The notes under the pieces are model-generated. The model searched no databases. It saw nothing but the letters and a program-made list of their open reading frames with translations, and was not told the origin of the DNA. The position numbers were made by a program, and so were the translations under genes. Source: Methanoflorens sp963701995 (GTDB lineage: Archaea > Halobacteriota > Bog-38 > Methanoflorentales > Methanoflorentaceae). From it: a stretch of 64,000 nt of DNA. Below, one piece after another: positions 9,366 through 18,255 of the stretch. The first letter of the stretch is position 1. Each line of letters begins with the position of its first letter. The DNA lies in NCBI GenBank assembly GCA_963701995.1, contig OY969693.1, positions 1,736,001 to 1,800,000 of the forward strand, read 5' to 3'.

Positions 9366-10031
9366 ATGAAAATACTCGGAATAAACAGCAGTCCGCGTGG
9401 GAAGAACAGTCGGACGCTTAAGCTAGTAGATGCTGTCCTAGATGGCGCGAGGCAGAGCGGAGCAGAAACGGAACTAGTTGATATCGGCGCACTGGACATA
9501 CGGTATTGTCTCGGGTGTCAGGTTTGTTACGCCGAAGGCGAGTGCGTTCAGGAGGACGATCTCTATGACTTGTGGGAAAAAATGATGCGCGCCGACGGGA
9601 TCGTGCTCGGCTCACCGGTGTACGTCCAAGGCGTCACCGCTCAACTCAAGACGGTGATCGACCGCCTGTCTGACGCAATCCATTGCCAGATGCTCGTGGG
9701 GAAGTATGGTTGCGCTGTGACCACAGCAGGGAGTTCCGGCATCAGTGAAGTGCTTGGCTACATGAATTACGTCCTCAACCAGCTAGGCGCGGTATCGGTC
9801 GGCGAGGCCGGTGCAGCCATTGGAAGGGATCCTGCAGCCCTTGATGCGGCGGTCACCGAAGCGTTTAGTCTCGGCCAAACGCTTGCTGACGCAATACAGA
9901 CAAAGCGCCACTACGCTGATCAGGAAAGCACGATTGCCGAGAGAGGTGCGTTTTTCAGGCAGTTAGTGAAAGCGAACAAAGAGGCCTGGAGACATCAGTA
10001 CGACTTTTGGATGGAGAAGGGCTGGATGTGA
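9366..10031 (+). CDS. Iron-sulfur flavoprotein (NADPH-dependent FMN reductase family)
   Basis: The ATG at 9366 is chosen because the flavodoxin fold starts there (MKILGINSSPRGKNSRT, the phosphate-binding loop for FMN); the frame is open further upstream but that extension looks non-coding. The Cys cluster CLGCQVCYAEGEC (C-x2-C-x2-C-x5-C) is the compact motif of archaeal iron-sulfur flavoproteins that hold a [4Fe-4S] cluster next to FMN. In methanogens such proteins take electrons from ferredoxin and reduce O2 or H2O2; that role here is inferred. GSPVYVQGVTAQLKTVIDR is the second conserved loop. 221 residues. Confidence 0.85.
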   Translation: MKILGINSSPRGKNSRTLKLVDAVLDGARQSGAETELVDIGALDIRYCLGCQVCYAEGECVQEDDLYDLWEKMMRADGIVLGSPVYVQGVTAQLKTVIDRLSDAIHCQMLVGKYGCAVTTAGSSGISEVLGYMNYVLNQLGAVSVGEAGAAIGRDPAALDAAVTEAFSLGQTLADAIQTKRHYADQESTIAERGAFFRQLVKANKEAWRHQYDFWMEKGWM

Positions 10032-10189
10032 CTGCCTCGTCCTGCTTTGACTACGCTGAGCAGCCTTGCCTTTATCGTCTGACACGTGCGTAAGTTCTAG
10101 GAACGTTTTCGAGGCAATCGTGCGCGTATGCAAAATCGTCTCGGGTTAATGGGTGCTGCCCGGTGCAGCGCCATCAAAGGTGTTGTCGT

Positions 10190-10877
10190 ATGTCAACACC
10201 CACTCGTGTGCCGAAATTGTCGATCAGCGCGACAAGAATAGTGGCCTCAACAGTCGGGGTGTACGCTGGATTGCTCGGCATCGAACACGGGTTCTTCGAA
10301 ACGCTTCAAGGCAATGTTGTAACAAACGGCACAGTGATAAATGCTATCGGCCCTCAGGCGGGTGTGGGAGGATCCGAACCTGCCTTGACTATCATCCCCA
10401 CCTTTTTTGCCACAGGCGTCATCGCCATCATCGTCAGCATCATCGTCATTATATGGGCGGCCGCATTTCTACAGAGGAGATACGCTGGGCTAATTCTTAT
10501 TCTCCTCTCAATCGTGCAACTCCTTGTTGGCGGAGGTCTTGCGCCTATTTTTCTAGGAATCATAGCTGGCCTTGTCGCCACCAGAATAAACAAGCCGTTA
10601 ACGTGGTGGCACGCACACCTTCCTGTTACTCCGCGGCGCTTGCTCGCGCACTTGTGGCCATGGTCGCTCGTTGGATTCTTCGTGCTGTCTCTCATCGACC
10701 TTGAAATTGCAGTCTTCGGAAACAATCAAGATCTCATAAATATTCTTCCTCCATTCATCTTCGGGCTCCTTTTTTTTGACTATCGTTGTGGGGTTCGCGT
10801 ACGATATAGAACGGACACGTGTGACTGGCGATGGAAGTGCAGAACAACAATTGGTAAACAGGGGTGAAAAGAATTGA
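10190..10877 (+). CDS. Multi-pass membrane protein, apparent frameshift near its end
   Basis: The ATG at 10190 opens a protein with about five hydrophobic helices (for example TIIPTFFATGVIAIIVSIIVIIWAAAF). As read, the frame runs into an Arg/Cys-rich non-membrane tail at 10867. If one T of the T8 run at about 10771 is removed, the protein continues LLFLTIVVGFAYDIERTRV and stops at a TGA (10875-10877) that overlaps the TTG start of the next gene by TTGA. This fits so well that I consider the frameshift an assembly error or very recent mutation. Function unknown; translationally coupled with the next membrane protein. Confidence 0.65.
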
Positions 10878-11539
10878 CGAATCAGGTGACTGATGTCGAC
10901 GCCGGAAAGACCGGCTGGAGAGGTCTCTACGTAGTTAGCGGCGCGGCTGCTCTACTTGCAGGCGTATTAACCTTTATCGGAGGAATTTACCTCATTACAA
11001 CAGGCCTTCAATCGAGCACAATAAATAGCTGGTTATCGTTAGTCGGAAACAATTGGCTTGTTGTGCTTTTTCAACTGCATGCTGGGATCAACGGAGTTCA
11101 ACTGAACCAGCTATACATGCTGAATCTCTTAGACATTGGTATCATGCTCCTTGTCGCCATAACGTTTCTCGGTCTGTACGCTGCGGTCAGGAGTGACAGT
11201 AAAATCTGGTCTATAATCGCTTTAGTTCAGCCCTTCCTCGGTGTAGTGATCTTCATCGCGACGCTTTCTGCTGGTCGCTCCGCAGTAATGGGCGCGGTAC
11301 TGGTCATCTCTTTTGTCATGCTTCTTCGGAGCACTACGTTCAGCAATGCCGTCGCATCTGCAGGAATCCCAGCAAGTGTGCTTCTATTGGTCGGAGATCT
11401 TAGCGCTTCTATCGCTCTGTCAAGTATTATTGCAGTTTTCGTCGGAATTGGATACGTTCTTTTAATCATTTGGTTCGTCCTTGTTGGCCAGCAGCTCATC
11501 CAACTTGGTCGCCCGGAAAGCAAAGGGGGATACGCCTGA
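10874..11539 (+). CDS. Multi-pass membrane protein, six to seven helices
   Basis: 221 residues, TTG start at 10874 that overlaps the corrected stop of the upstream gene. Helices are visible at about residues 20-45, 60-75, 85-105, 113-130, 135-150, 165-180 and 185-210; few charged residues lie between. The family resembles DUF4386-like membrane proteins by pattern (six short helices, NQLYMLNLLDIGIM), but I cannot confirm this. Probably forms a complex with the upstream membrane protein. Confidence 0.65.
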   Translation: MTNQVTDVDAGKTGWRGLYVVSGAAALLAGVLTFIGGIYLITTGLQSSTINSWLSLVGNNWLVVLFQLHAGINGVQLNQLYMLNLLDIGIMLLVAITFLGLYAAVRSDSKIWSIIALVQPFLGVVIFIATLSAGRSAVMGAVLVISFVMLLRSTTFSNAVASAGIPASVLLLVGDLSASIALSSIIAVFVGIGYVLLIIWFVLVGQQLIQLGRPESKGGYA

Positions 11540-11540
11540 A

Positions 11541-12320
11541 TCAGACTTCGTCGACCGATGCCTCGCCGTTGAAGGTGATCTTGCTACCGTGCGCGTCTAC
11601 GATCCGTTTTACGACAGCTAATCCCAACCCCGTCCCTTTGGCCTTGCCCGTGGTGAGCGGTGAAAAGAGCTTATCGCGCATATCAGCGGGGATGCCGACG
11701 CCTGTATCGTGGACACTGACGCCAATGGAACATCGGCAGTTGTAGCGCTGACAGTGAGCGTTCAGCCTTTAGGCATCGCCTGCGTAGCATTCAAAATAAG
11801 GTTGGCGAATACGCGATGCATGAGGTGAGAATCAGCGTTAACAGTGAAATCGCTTGTGTCGGTGACGATCTTCACGTCGTCGGCGTGCGGGAGCGAGTGG
11901 AGAACGTCATTAATGAGAGCGCTCACTGCCACCACCTCGTGTTTGGGTCTGAGGGGCCGGGCATAGTCCTGCCATCGCCGACGATCTTGTCCATGTAGAA
12001 GACCTGTTCGCCAACGCGATCAGAGAGCGCCTGTACTACCTTCCAGTCATCAGCACCGCGCTGGTTCGGGAGGGACCCGCTCGAATCGCAGCCTCAGTAG
12101 ATCGACGATGTATTGGAGGCCTTGTAAGGAGTTGCGGAGGTCGTGACCGATCATCGCAGCAGTCTCGCCGATGCCCGCCAAGCGTTCGGCGTCTTTGAGC
12201 TGCGCGGTGCGCTCTTCGACGATGGTTTCGAGATGACCCGAGTAGCGTTGCAGCTCCTCTTCGGCATCCGACGCGATACGGAAGAAAAGATCGATCAGGG
12301 TTTTTACGATCCCGAACTGC
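11541..12320 (-). pseudogene. Histidine kinase pseudogene (catalytic half), paralogue of the kinase at 37478
   Basis: On the minus strand the DNA reads, through several frame breaks and stops, the end of a sensor kinase: EERTAQLKDAERLAGIGETAAMIGHDLRN, a TMHRVFANL-like N-box region, a GVGIP-like G1 box and GTGLGLAVVKRIVDAHG (G2). Each block matches the C-terminus of the 1007-aa kinase at 37478-40501. The sensor part is missing: similarity fades upstream of 12320. In-frame stops include a TGA after the loop region and a TGA after PEPARC. Dead copy. Confidence 0.85.
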
Positions 12321-12553
12321 TTGAAGAATGTTTGCTCGCAAAATGCCCTGGACAGGGGTGGCGGTTCGCTTTACGATGCTGTCGCAAGCAACAAACGAAA
12401 TAACGCTCCCGCGCGAATGATCATGCTTGTGCGTGCAACGAGCAGAGAGCTACGGAAGAGGTAAACGGAACGCGCTGCTCAATTATATTTTGCTGAGCCG
12501 AAACCATATCAAAACTACCCGGCAAGGCTATGAGCAGACTTCAGTGCACGGCT

Positions 12554-12895
12554 TTAATAAAGCGCATCATCTCCTCGCTCGCCTGTGCGAATCCTGATCA
12601 CATCGTCTACGGGTAGAACGAAGATCTTTCCGTCTCCGATCTCCCCCGTGCGAGCGCCGTCCATTATCGTATCAACAACCTTCTCAACGTCGCTGTCCGC
12701 TACGATCATCATTAGCTCAACTTTTGGGAGCATGTCTATCTGGTACTCTCGTCCCCGGTATATCTCTACAATTCCTTTTTGTCTGCCCCGACCTTTCACC
12801 TCTGTGATCGTCATGCTATAATGTCCGATCTCATCGAGCGCGTGTTTCACCACGTCAAGCTTGGTGCGTCGTATGATTGCGACTACTTTCTTCAT
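12554..12895 (-). CDS. glnK: PII nitrogen regulatory protein
   Basis: 113 residues, starting MKKVVAIIRR. The PII signature is clear: GRGRQKGIVEIYRGREYQID contains the T-loop with Tyr at the uridylylation position, and TGEIGDGKIFVLPVDDVIRIRTGERG is the C-terminal ATP/2-oxoglutarate-binding signature. PII proteins sense 2-oxoglutarate, ATP and ADP, and GlnK plugs the Amt channel when ammonium is plentiful. It lies 67 nt downstream of amt on the same strand, the classic amtB-glnK order. Confidence 0.95.
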   Translation of the reverse strand: MKKVVAIIRRTKLDVVKHALDEIGHYSMTITEVKGRGRQKGIVEIYRGREYQIDMLPKVELMMIVADSDVEKVVDTIMDGARTGEIGDGKIFVLPVDDVIRIRTGERGDDALY

Positions 12896-12962
12896 GTGTG
12901 CCTCGGCGCTTCGCGCGGCTCGATTTGTGTGACATCTGCCGCCCCATGTGGGTTCTTGGCAT

Positions 12963-14181
12963 CTAGATGTTATAAGCGACCTCGTCGTGGGCCGCCAAGT
13001 CGAGCCCTTGCGTTTCCTCGTCAGAACTTACACGCAAGCCAATTGTTAAATCTATCGCTTTAGCGATGAGCAGGGTCACGATCAATGAGTATATGAACGT
13101 CACCGTGATACCTAAGGCCTGTACAGCGAGCTGGTGCGGGTTGCCGTAGAGCACACCGGTTCCTGCCGCGTTGATGAACGGACTTGCGAAGAGCCCGACG
13201 GCGAGCACTCCCCAGATCCCCGAGAAACCGTGAATGCCGAATACGTCAAGGGCGTCGTCGTAGCCGAGCCGCGGCTTGATGAACGAGATTGCAGCATACG
13301 ACACGAGCGCCGCACCCAATCCGATAACCATAGCGCTAACGACATTGACGAAACCGGCCGCAGGCGTGATGGCAGCGAGCCCGGCGATGGCGCCAGACGC
13401 CGCGCCGAGCAACGTCACCTTGCCGAAGCGAAGGTACTCGATGAGCATCCACATAAGCAAGGCGGTAGCGGCGGAGGTGTTTGTTACAATAAATGCTGAG
13501 GTGGCGAGCTGCCCGGCAGCGAGAGCCGATCCGGCGTTAAAGCCAAACCAGCCGAACCAGAGGAGTCCGGCTCCAATGATGGAATAGGTTAGCTGCTGCG
13601 GGAGCAATCGTCTGTCCTGTCGTGGCCTGAGCAGGAGCACGAGGGCGAGAGCCGCGACGCCGCTGTTTATGTGAACGACGATGCCGCCGGCAAAATCCAG
13701 TACACCTAGTTGTGCGAGCCAGCCACCTCCCCAGACCCAGTGTGCGACCGGTAGGTAAACGAGCGTGAGCCATAGCGGGATGAAAAGCATCCACGCGCCG
13801 AACTTGATGCGCTCGACAAGCGAGCCAGAGATAAGAGCAACGGTGATCGCTGCAAACGTCATTTGAAATATTGCGAAGAGTCCGAGCGGAATCGTGCCGT
13901 GCAATGCCTGTGACTCGAGAACGCCGTGGAAGAACGGGTTTGACGGTATCTCGATAATTCCGTGGATGTCAATACCAAAGACGGTCTCATAACCGTAGAT
14001 AAACCAAATCACGCTCACCACGGCATACGCCGCAAACGACAAAAATAGCGTGTTTAGCACGTTTTCTTTTTTTACCAACCCTGAAAGAACGGGCAAGCCC
14101 CGGGATGGTCATCAGGACCACAAGTGCCGTCGAGATGAGCATCCAGGCCGTATCACCAGAATTCAAGACTGCTATTACCAT
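12963..14181 (-). CDS. amt: Ammonium transporter Amt, apparent frameshift near the N-terminus
   Basis: The main frame (stop TAG at 12963) carries about ten helices with Amt hallmarks: AGGIVVHINSGVAALALVLLL, GWFGFNAGSAL, the twin pore histidines in VVHINSG and DVFGIHGFSGIWG. It is open only back to 14096, inside helix 1. The true start is in another frame: ATG 14181, NSGDTAWMLISTALVVLMTIPGL, exactly the missing first helix. Removing one G from the G4 run near 14099 joins them (LMTIPGLPVLSGLVKKENVLN), which fits the length of other Amt proteins. Homopolymer error is therefore likely. Imports ammonium; regulated by the downstream GlnK. Confidence 0.92.
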
Positions 14182-14375
14182 AATTTCCCCCAGTCTCTAG
14201 CGATCGAGAGCGCTTGGCTCACGAGTCGGAAGGCGGAAGCCTATCGCCCCTCATTTCGCCTTTCATATAAATACCGATCGTTTTGCTGCCGCTCCGCTTG
14301 CATTATTCGAGCCTAGCCAGAAATTGCGACGGAGGCTCCGCTTGCTTGATTGAAAGCGAAATTGCGATCTAAAAA

Positions 14376-14483
14376 TGCCTATTAGGGTAACAGGCCCTAT
14401 AGAGGCTCCGACCGACTTAGTAACATCTCAACGCTTTGACGGATGCCTTCGAAACAGCAACCGGAGCCTAATACAGGATCCCA
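14376..14483 (-). repeat. Two GGAGCC palindromic elements between amt and the lipoprotein gene
   Basis: 14389-14412 (reverse complement GTCGGAGCCTCTATAGGGCC) and 14461-14483 (reverse complement GGATCCTGTATTAGGCTCCGG) belong to the hairpin family described at 27703. The rest of the 395-nt gap holds no gene; GGAGGCTCCG at 14330 is a shorter related palindrome. Confidence 0.6.
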
Positions 14484-14576
14484 CATCGTATAGTATCGAC
14501 GCTCGCACGTCGCAACGCTGTCGGTTCAGATCCCAAGAATAATACGCGTGTCTACAGTCACAGCGTCGGAGATTCT

Positions 14577-15146
14577 ATGATAAAAAAAGGTGTATTGCTA
14601 CTGATCGCTGCTGCACTGATGGCTTCAGTGCTGACGGCAGGCTGCACATCGAACGTGGGGACCACAAGTCCTTCACCTTCACCGACGAATACGTATACAA
14701 GCCCGCAGGGCTTCACAATTAAGTACGCGTCGGACTGGGGAAAACCTGAGGAGCGATCAAACAGCACAGTCGTCATTTCTCTGCCAACCAATAATGCAGC
14801 TGAAAACCTCAACGTGCAAGTGATCAACCTTCCTTCGAACGCAACGCTTGCAACTGCAACGGAAAACGGCACGTTCACCGTAGACCGCTACCACGACGGG
14901 GTGTTGCTGAGTGCTGAAGAAAACACAACACTTGCCGGACTCCCCGCTACAACGTACATGTATCAGGCGACAATTGATGGAAATCCACTCAATGTGCTTA
15001 AAACATGGACACTAAAAGGTGGAAAGGCGTACGTCATCACATACAAGGCTGGCTACGGCACCGGGACTGCAACCGACCCCAACAACATCTTCGACAAGTA
15101 CCTAACCACGGCGCAGCAGATGATCGATTCATTCCAGATTAAGTAG
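14577..15146 (+). CDS. PsbP-like secreted lipoprotein
   Basis: 189 residues. The signal peptide ends in a lipobox, LTAGC, so the mature protein is probably lipid-anchored at Cys22. After a Ser/Pro/Thr linker the domain begins YTSPQGFTIKYASDWGKPE, the start pattern of PsbP-like / DUF1795-type domains found in many archaeal lipoproteins, and ends with TTAQQMIDSFQIK, also typical. Role unknown; located outside the membrane. A T-rich terminator and the 100-nt repeat follow. Confidence 0.75.
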   Translation: MIKKGVLLLIAAALMASVLTAGCTSNVGTTSPSPSPTNTYTSPQGFTIKYASDWGKPEERSNSTVVISLPTNNAAENLNVQVINLPSNATLATATENGTFTVDRYHDGVLLSAEENTTLAGLPATTYMYQATIDGNPLNVLKTWTLKGGKAYVITYKAGYGTGTATDPNNIFDKYLTTAQQMIDSFQIK

Positions 15147-15202
15147 GCATCGTTCAGGAGTTGAAGGTGCCGCGGGCTTCCTAAGGGGTTAATCCCCCTC
15201 TG

Positions 15203-15302
15203 CTTCTTTTTTTTCTTTTCTCTCACTTACAGCACGTTATTGACCTCCTATAGCTCAGGCACGATAAGGAAGCTATTCAAAAGGAACTCGAACTTGTGAC
15301 TC
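15203..15302 (+). repeat. 100-nt exact repeat, copy B
   Basis: Identical to 2683-2782. After 15302 the copies diverge but the frame LRLPAPEVGFWARL continues to be readable through about 15400. It lies 57 nt after the stop of the lipoprotein gene. Confidence 0.85.
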
Positions 15303-15432
15303 TGCGGTTGCCAGCGCCTGAAGTCGGCTTCTGGGCACGCTTATCCGACGGAGGGAGAAAGAAGCATCAGGAAGCTTTATCGTCCCCCTTTTTAACCTAA
15401 CAACTTAACAAATATGTTAGAGGGGAATCACC

Positions 15433-15975
15433 ATGGGACTATTTGATAGGTTCAAATCAAAAACTGCAACAACGCAGGAAGGGCAGACAGCGAGGCAAAG
15501 GAGTTATGAATGGTATGAGAAAGGACTTCCCCTTTACATGACAGGTCACAACGAGGATGCGATTCCGTACTTCGATAAGTCGCTCGAGATCGATCCAAAC
15601 TACGAAGATGCGTGGACGAGGAAAGCATATGCGCTTTTCAAATTAGACCGCTTCCAGGAGGCGCTCCCGTGCTTCGATAAGTCGCTCGAGCTCACGAAGA
15701 AATCCGATTATTATACGTGGGAGTTCAAAGGACACACGCTCGCACGCCTAGGCTGCGACCAAGAGGCGATCTCGTGCTTCGATAAGTCGCTCGAACTCAA
15801 CCCGAACAAGAATAAAACGTGGACGGGCAAAGGAAATGCGCTCGCACGCCTAGGCTGCGACCAAGAGGCGATCTCGTGCTTCGATAAGTCGCTCGAGCTC
15901 AACCCGAGCGATGTTATGGCAGAGATAAGTAAGCAGCAGGTACTCGAGAGAAATCGTAAAACCGCTAAGAACTGA
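15433..15975 (+). CDS. Tetratricopeptide (TPR) repeat protein
   Basis: 180 residues, ATG preceded by AGAGGGGAATCACC. Four TPR units (about residues 24-57, 58-91, 93-126, 127-160) share AISCFDKSLELNP-like cores; units 3 and 4 are almost identical in DNA (ARLGCDQEAISCFDKSLEL repeated), a recent internal duplication. TPRs scaffold protein-protein contacts; the partner is unknown. Just after the stop, 15976-16105 stays open in the +1 frame (KKKALASMPLPNMWIR...) and could be a lost C-terminal extension. Confidence 0.8.
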   Translation: MGLFDRFKSKTATTQEGQTARQRSYEWYEKGLPLYMTGHNEDAIPYFDKSLEIDPNYEDAWTRKAYALFKLDRFQEALPCFDKSLELTKKSDYYTWEFKGHTLARLGCDQEAISCFDKSLELNPNKNKTWTGKGNALARLGCDQEAISCFDKSLELNPSDVMAEISKQQVLERNRKTAKN

Positions 15976-16415
15976 GGACAAGAAAAAAGCACTTGCTTCG
16001 ATGCCTCTCCCTAATATGTGGATCAGGACGTGCGCGGCGAAAGGTCAGCTCTATCCACAGGTGCAGAACCTGATACAAGAGGCACAGGCGTTGCAGGGTT
16101 CGTGAGGGGCTTTCTTTATCAAAAAACTGATCATTTTCAAAGGGTTAAAATAGTATTGACAAGATAGCTTAGTGTTTGGTCAAAGCCCTGAGGCAGCTTA
16201 TACCGTTTGCAGTGATTCAGCCGGTCGCATCCCGGGTTTATTTTCTTGCGATCCTGTATCAAGTCTTTGGGCATTTGACCACCAGCTGTCTCTTGCTGTA
16301 ATGCGCTGAACGTCTAATAGGGTGGGGATCAATCTGTCCCCCTTCTTCCTACCGTTTCTTCACTTTCAACACGTTCTCGCCGCAGGATTATCACCCGTAG
16401 CGCAATAGTAGAGTT
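15976..16415 (+). other. Gap with possible TPR tail remnant and relic leader
   Basis: The first 130 nt may be an out-of-frame tail of the TPR protein (ending LIQEAQALQGS). 16340-16415 resembles 3500-3570 and is the shared leader of the YCLARAERLDGSYL family. Nothing else recognised. Confidence 0.35.
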
Positions 16416-17054
16416 GTGCAAGCAACCCAGCCCAGAACCAGTATAGGCGAGATGAAGCAGGCCCTCTACAAGCTCTTTGCTGCCTACATTCACACAATAC
16501 CGCTGGAAGAGCTAATAGAAAGCGTTGAACGGGCCAGGCTAGACGCTAAACTAAGGTATGTGGTCATTTACGGGGCGACCTGCAGGTACTGCCTCGCTAG
16601 AGCAGAACGGCTTGACGGGTCGTATTTGCGGACGTTTGCGCTTGAGTTAAGAGAGCAGCTTGCCCAGACCCTCGCTGCTTTTGTCATGTCGATTCTGACG
16701 GAGCCGCGTAGGCCCCTAGACGCGGAAAGTGCTGCGGAGCTACCTCTCCGCCAGATCATTGAAGTGTTGCAGCAGGTGATGCGCACTCATGACGCAGAAA
16801 GCTTGCGATTTCTGTGCTCGAAATCTACGGAGACGGTTATCGCGAAGTACGAAGTTCAAAGTTATGAGATTCCGTTGCATGTACAAGCCAACGCACAACG
16901 TACCTTTAAGCGGCCAGCAGAAGGAGCATTGCAAGGGCTCCAATCGCTGAAATTGGGGATCCAAAATGCCGCTAGAATCGTCATCCGTCGACTAGGAGCG
17001 CACACTCCGAACACCCCTACTCTCAGCTCGCGCAGATACAATCGGTGCTTTTGA
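16416..17054 (+). CDS. YCLARAERLDGSYLRTF-family protein of unknown function (copy 2 of 4)
   Basis: GTG start at 16416 (MQATQPRTS). Residues 1-128 align with the copies at 44871-45322 and 60950-61260: conserved LRYVVIYGATCRYCLARAERLDGSYLRTFALEL, then a helical segment with EPRRPLDAESAAELPLRQIIEVLQQVMRTHDAE. After residue about 128 this copy diverges from the others; comparing DNA, one base is missing near 16800, and the true frame would read EKLAISVLEIYGDG and stop near 16866. The long C-terminus to 17054 is therefore probably an artefact. The family is mostly helical with a CxxC and is unknown to me. Confidence 0.55.
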   Translation: MQATQPRTSIGEMKQALYKLFAAYIHTIPLEELIESVERARLDAKLRYVVIYGATCRYCLARAERLDGSYLRTFALELREQLAQTLAAFVMSILTEPRRPLDAESAAELPLRQIIEVLQQVMRTHDAESLRFLCSKSTETVIAKYEVQSYEIPLHVQANAQRTFKRPAEGALQGLQSLKLGIQNAARIVIRRLGAHTPNTPTLSSRRYNRCF

Positions 17055-17079
17055 GCGCTCTGATTCAGCGTATTATCAT

Positions 17080-17640
17080 TCAGCGTAGAAGGCTTAAGCT
17101 ATTAAGCTCCTCAACGATTCGATCGACCGCATTGACCATATCTTCGGGCTTTTTCCCGCCGGTTACAACCAGTTTGCCGGAACCAAACAAAAGAATCACC
17201 ACTTTAGGATCCGATACCCGGTAGACGAGGCCGGGAAACTGTTCGGGCTCGTACTCAATGTTCTCAAGCCCGAGACCGATGGCAATTGCGTTCAAATTCA
17301 AAACTGCATGAAGATCCGCTGACGCGACGATGTTTTGCACCTTAATCTCCGGCGTTCCCTTCACGTCGATTCCGATATTTCGTAGACTTTGAAATACGTT
17401 TTCCAGGCCCTTGTACACGTCATCTATGCTCTTTGCGCCTGTGCAAACGATTTTTCCCGATCGAAAGATTAGTGCAGCGGTCTTCGGTTCCTTGGTGCGA
17501 TAGACAAGGCCCGGAAACCGTTTAGGATCGTAATCTGCGCCCTCTAAAGCAAGCGTTGCTTGCTTGAGGTTTATTTCTTGTCCAATGTCGGTGGATGCAA
17601 CCACATTTACAATTTCAACAGTGTCCCGCGGTTCAGCCAT
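17080..17640 (-). CDS. tbp: TATA-box binding protein (TBP)
   Basis: 186 residues in two saddle repeats of about 90: ATLALEGADYDPKRFPGLVYR...FRSGKIVCTGAKS and AIAIGLGLENIEYEPEQFPGLVYR...FGSGKLVVTGGKK. The paired Phe-Pro-Gly and GSGK motifs are the DNA-kinking and backbone-binding parts of TBP. With TFB it recruits RNA polymerase to archaeal promoters. This is the firmest marker that the DNA is archaeal. The C-terminus lacks a long acidic tail. Confidence 0.97.
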   Translation of the reverse strand: MAEPRDTVEIVNVVASTDIGQEINLKQATLALEGADYDPKRFPGLVYRTKEPKTAALIFRSGKIVCTGAKSIDDVYKGLENVFQSLRNIGIDVKGTPEIKVQNIVASADLHAVLNLNAIAIGLGLENIEYEPEQFPGLVYRVSDPKVVILLFGSGKLVVTGGKKPEDMVNAVDRIVEELNSLSLLR

Positions 17641-17662
17641 ACGCTTCCTTCTTCCCTGTAGG

Positions 17663-17670
17663 TTTATAAA
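17663..17670 (-). promoter_or_regulatory. TATA box of the tbp gene
   Basis: TTTATAAA lies 23-30 nt upstream of the tbp ATG, preceded on the minus strand by a purine-containing BRE-like stretch (GCTTAAGCC). Archaeal initiation about 25 nt downstream would give a leaderless or nearly leaderless mRNA, or a start just before the AGAAGGAAG ribosome-site-like sequence. Confidence 0.6.
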
Positions 17671-17992
17671 GGCTTAAGCTGGAGAGCTCGAGAGCTGCGC
17701 GCGTTTGATACGTCGAAAAAGAAGGAAGTTATCAAAACTGCCTTAGCGTGCAAGCTGCGCGCTCACGCTTTGAGATAAAAGCCGCAACGGCCGCGTACTA
17801 TCCTTCTTTTTAGTGGCATGTGATGATCACCGGTACCTGTATTTTGTCACCGAAGGATTAAATGCTGATGATCATTACAAAAGTTGTGGGCAATGAGCCC
17901 TGGCTCAAGAGGCAACGCAAGAAGACCTTGACACAATCAAAGAATTAATAGCTGAATGTTGTGAGCTCCTACCAATTATGAAAGGTGAATAA

Positions 17993-18169
17993 ATGAAAGA
18001 GAGGTTATTAGAGGTTATTGACTTGCTCAACCATGAGAAAGAAGACCTAGATCAACTGTGTAAAGACGTGTCGTTCCCTGAAACGAGACTGGCCCGTTCT
18101 GCTGCGATGACCAATAGACGGGTGAGAGAGATCTTAGAAGAAGTTCTTGAGGGTATTGACGGTGAGTGA
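17993..18169 (+). CDS. Small helical protein, 58 aa
   Basis: ATG at 17993, preceded by AAAGGTGAATAA (GGTGA ribosome site). The protein (MKERLLEVIDLLNHEKEDLDQL...REILEEVLEGIDGE) is acidic and predicted helical throughout. Unknown family. A shorter frame ending at 17994 (AQEATQEDLDTIKELIAECCELLPIMKGE) overlaps its start in ATGA-like fashion and may be an upstream partner that lacks a clear start. Confidence 0.5.
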   Translation: MKERLLEVIDLLNHEKEDLDQLCKDVSFPETRLARSAAMTNRRVREILEEVLEGIDGE

Positions 18170-18255
18170 ATAAATGTATCGATGTTGCAGAGCAACACCG
18201 CATCAACAGCCTCCCGTTATAGATATTCCAGAACAGAGTGAAAAACGTAACCCTC

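Noticed and set aside
14389..14483. Possible CRISPR remnant because of short repeated palindromes
   Set aside because: Repeats are irregularly spaced over the window, lack constant spacer length, and no cas gene is seen.
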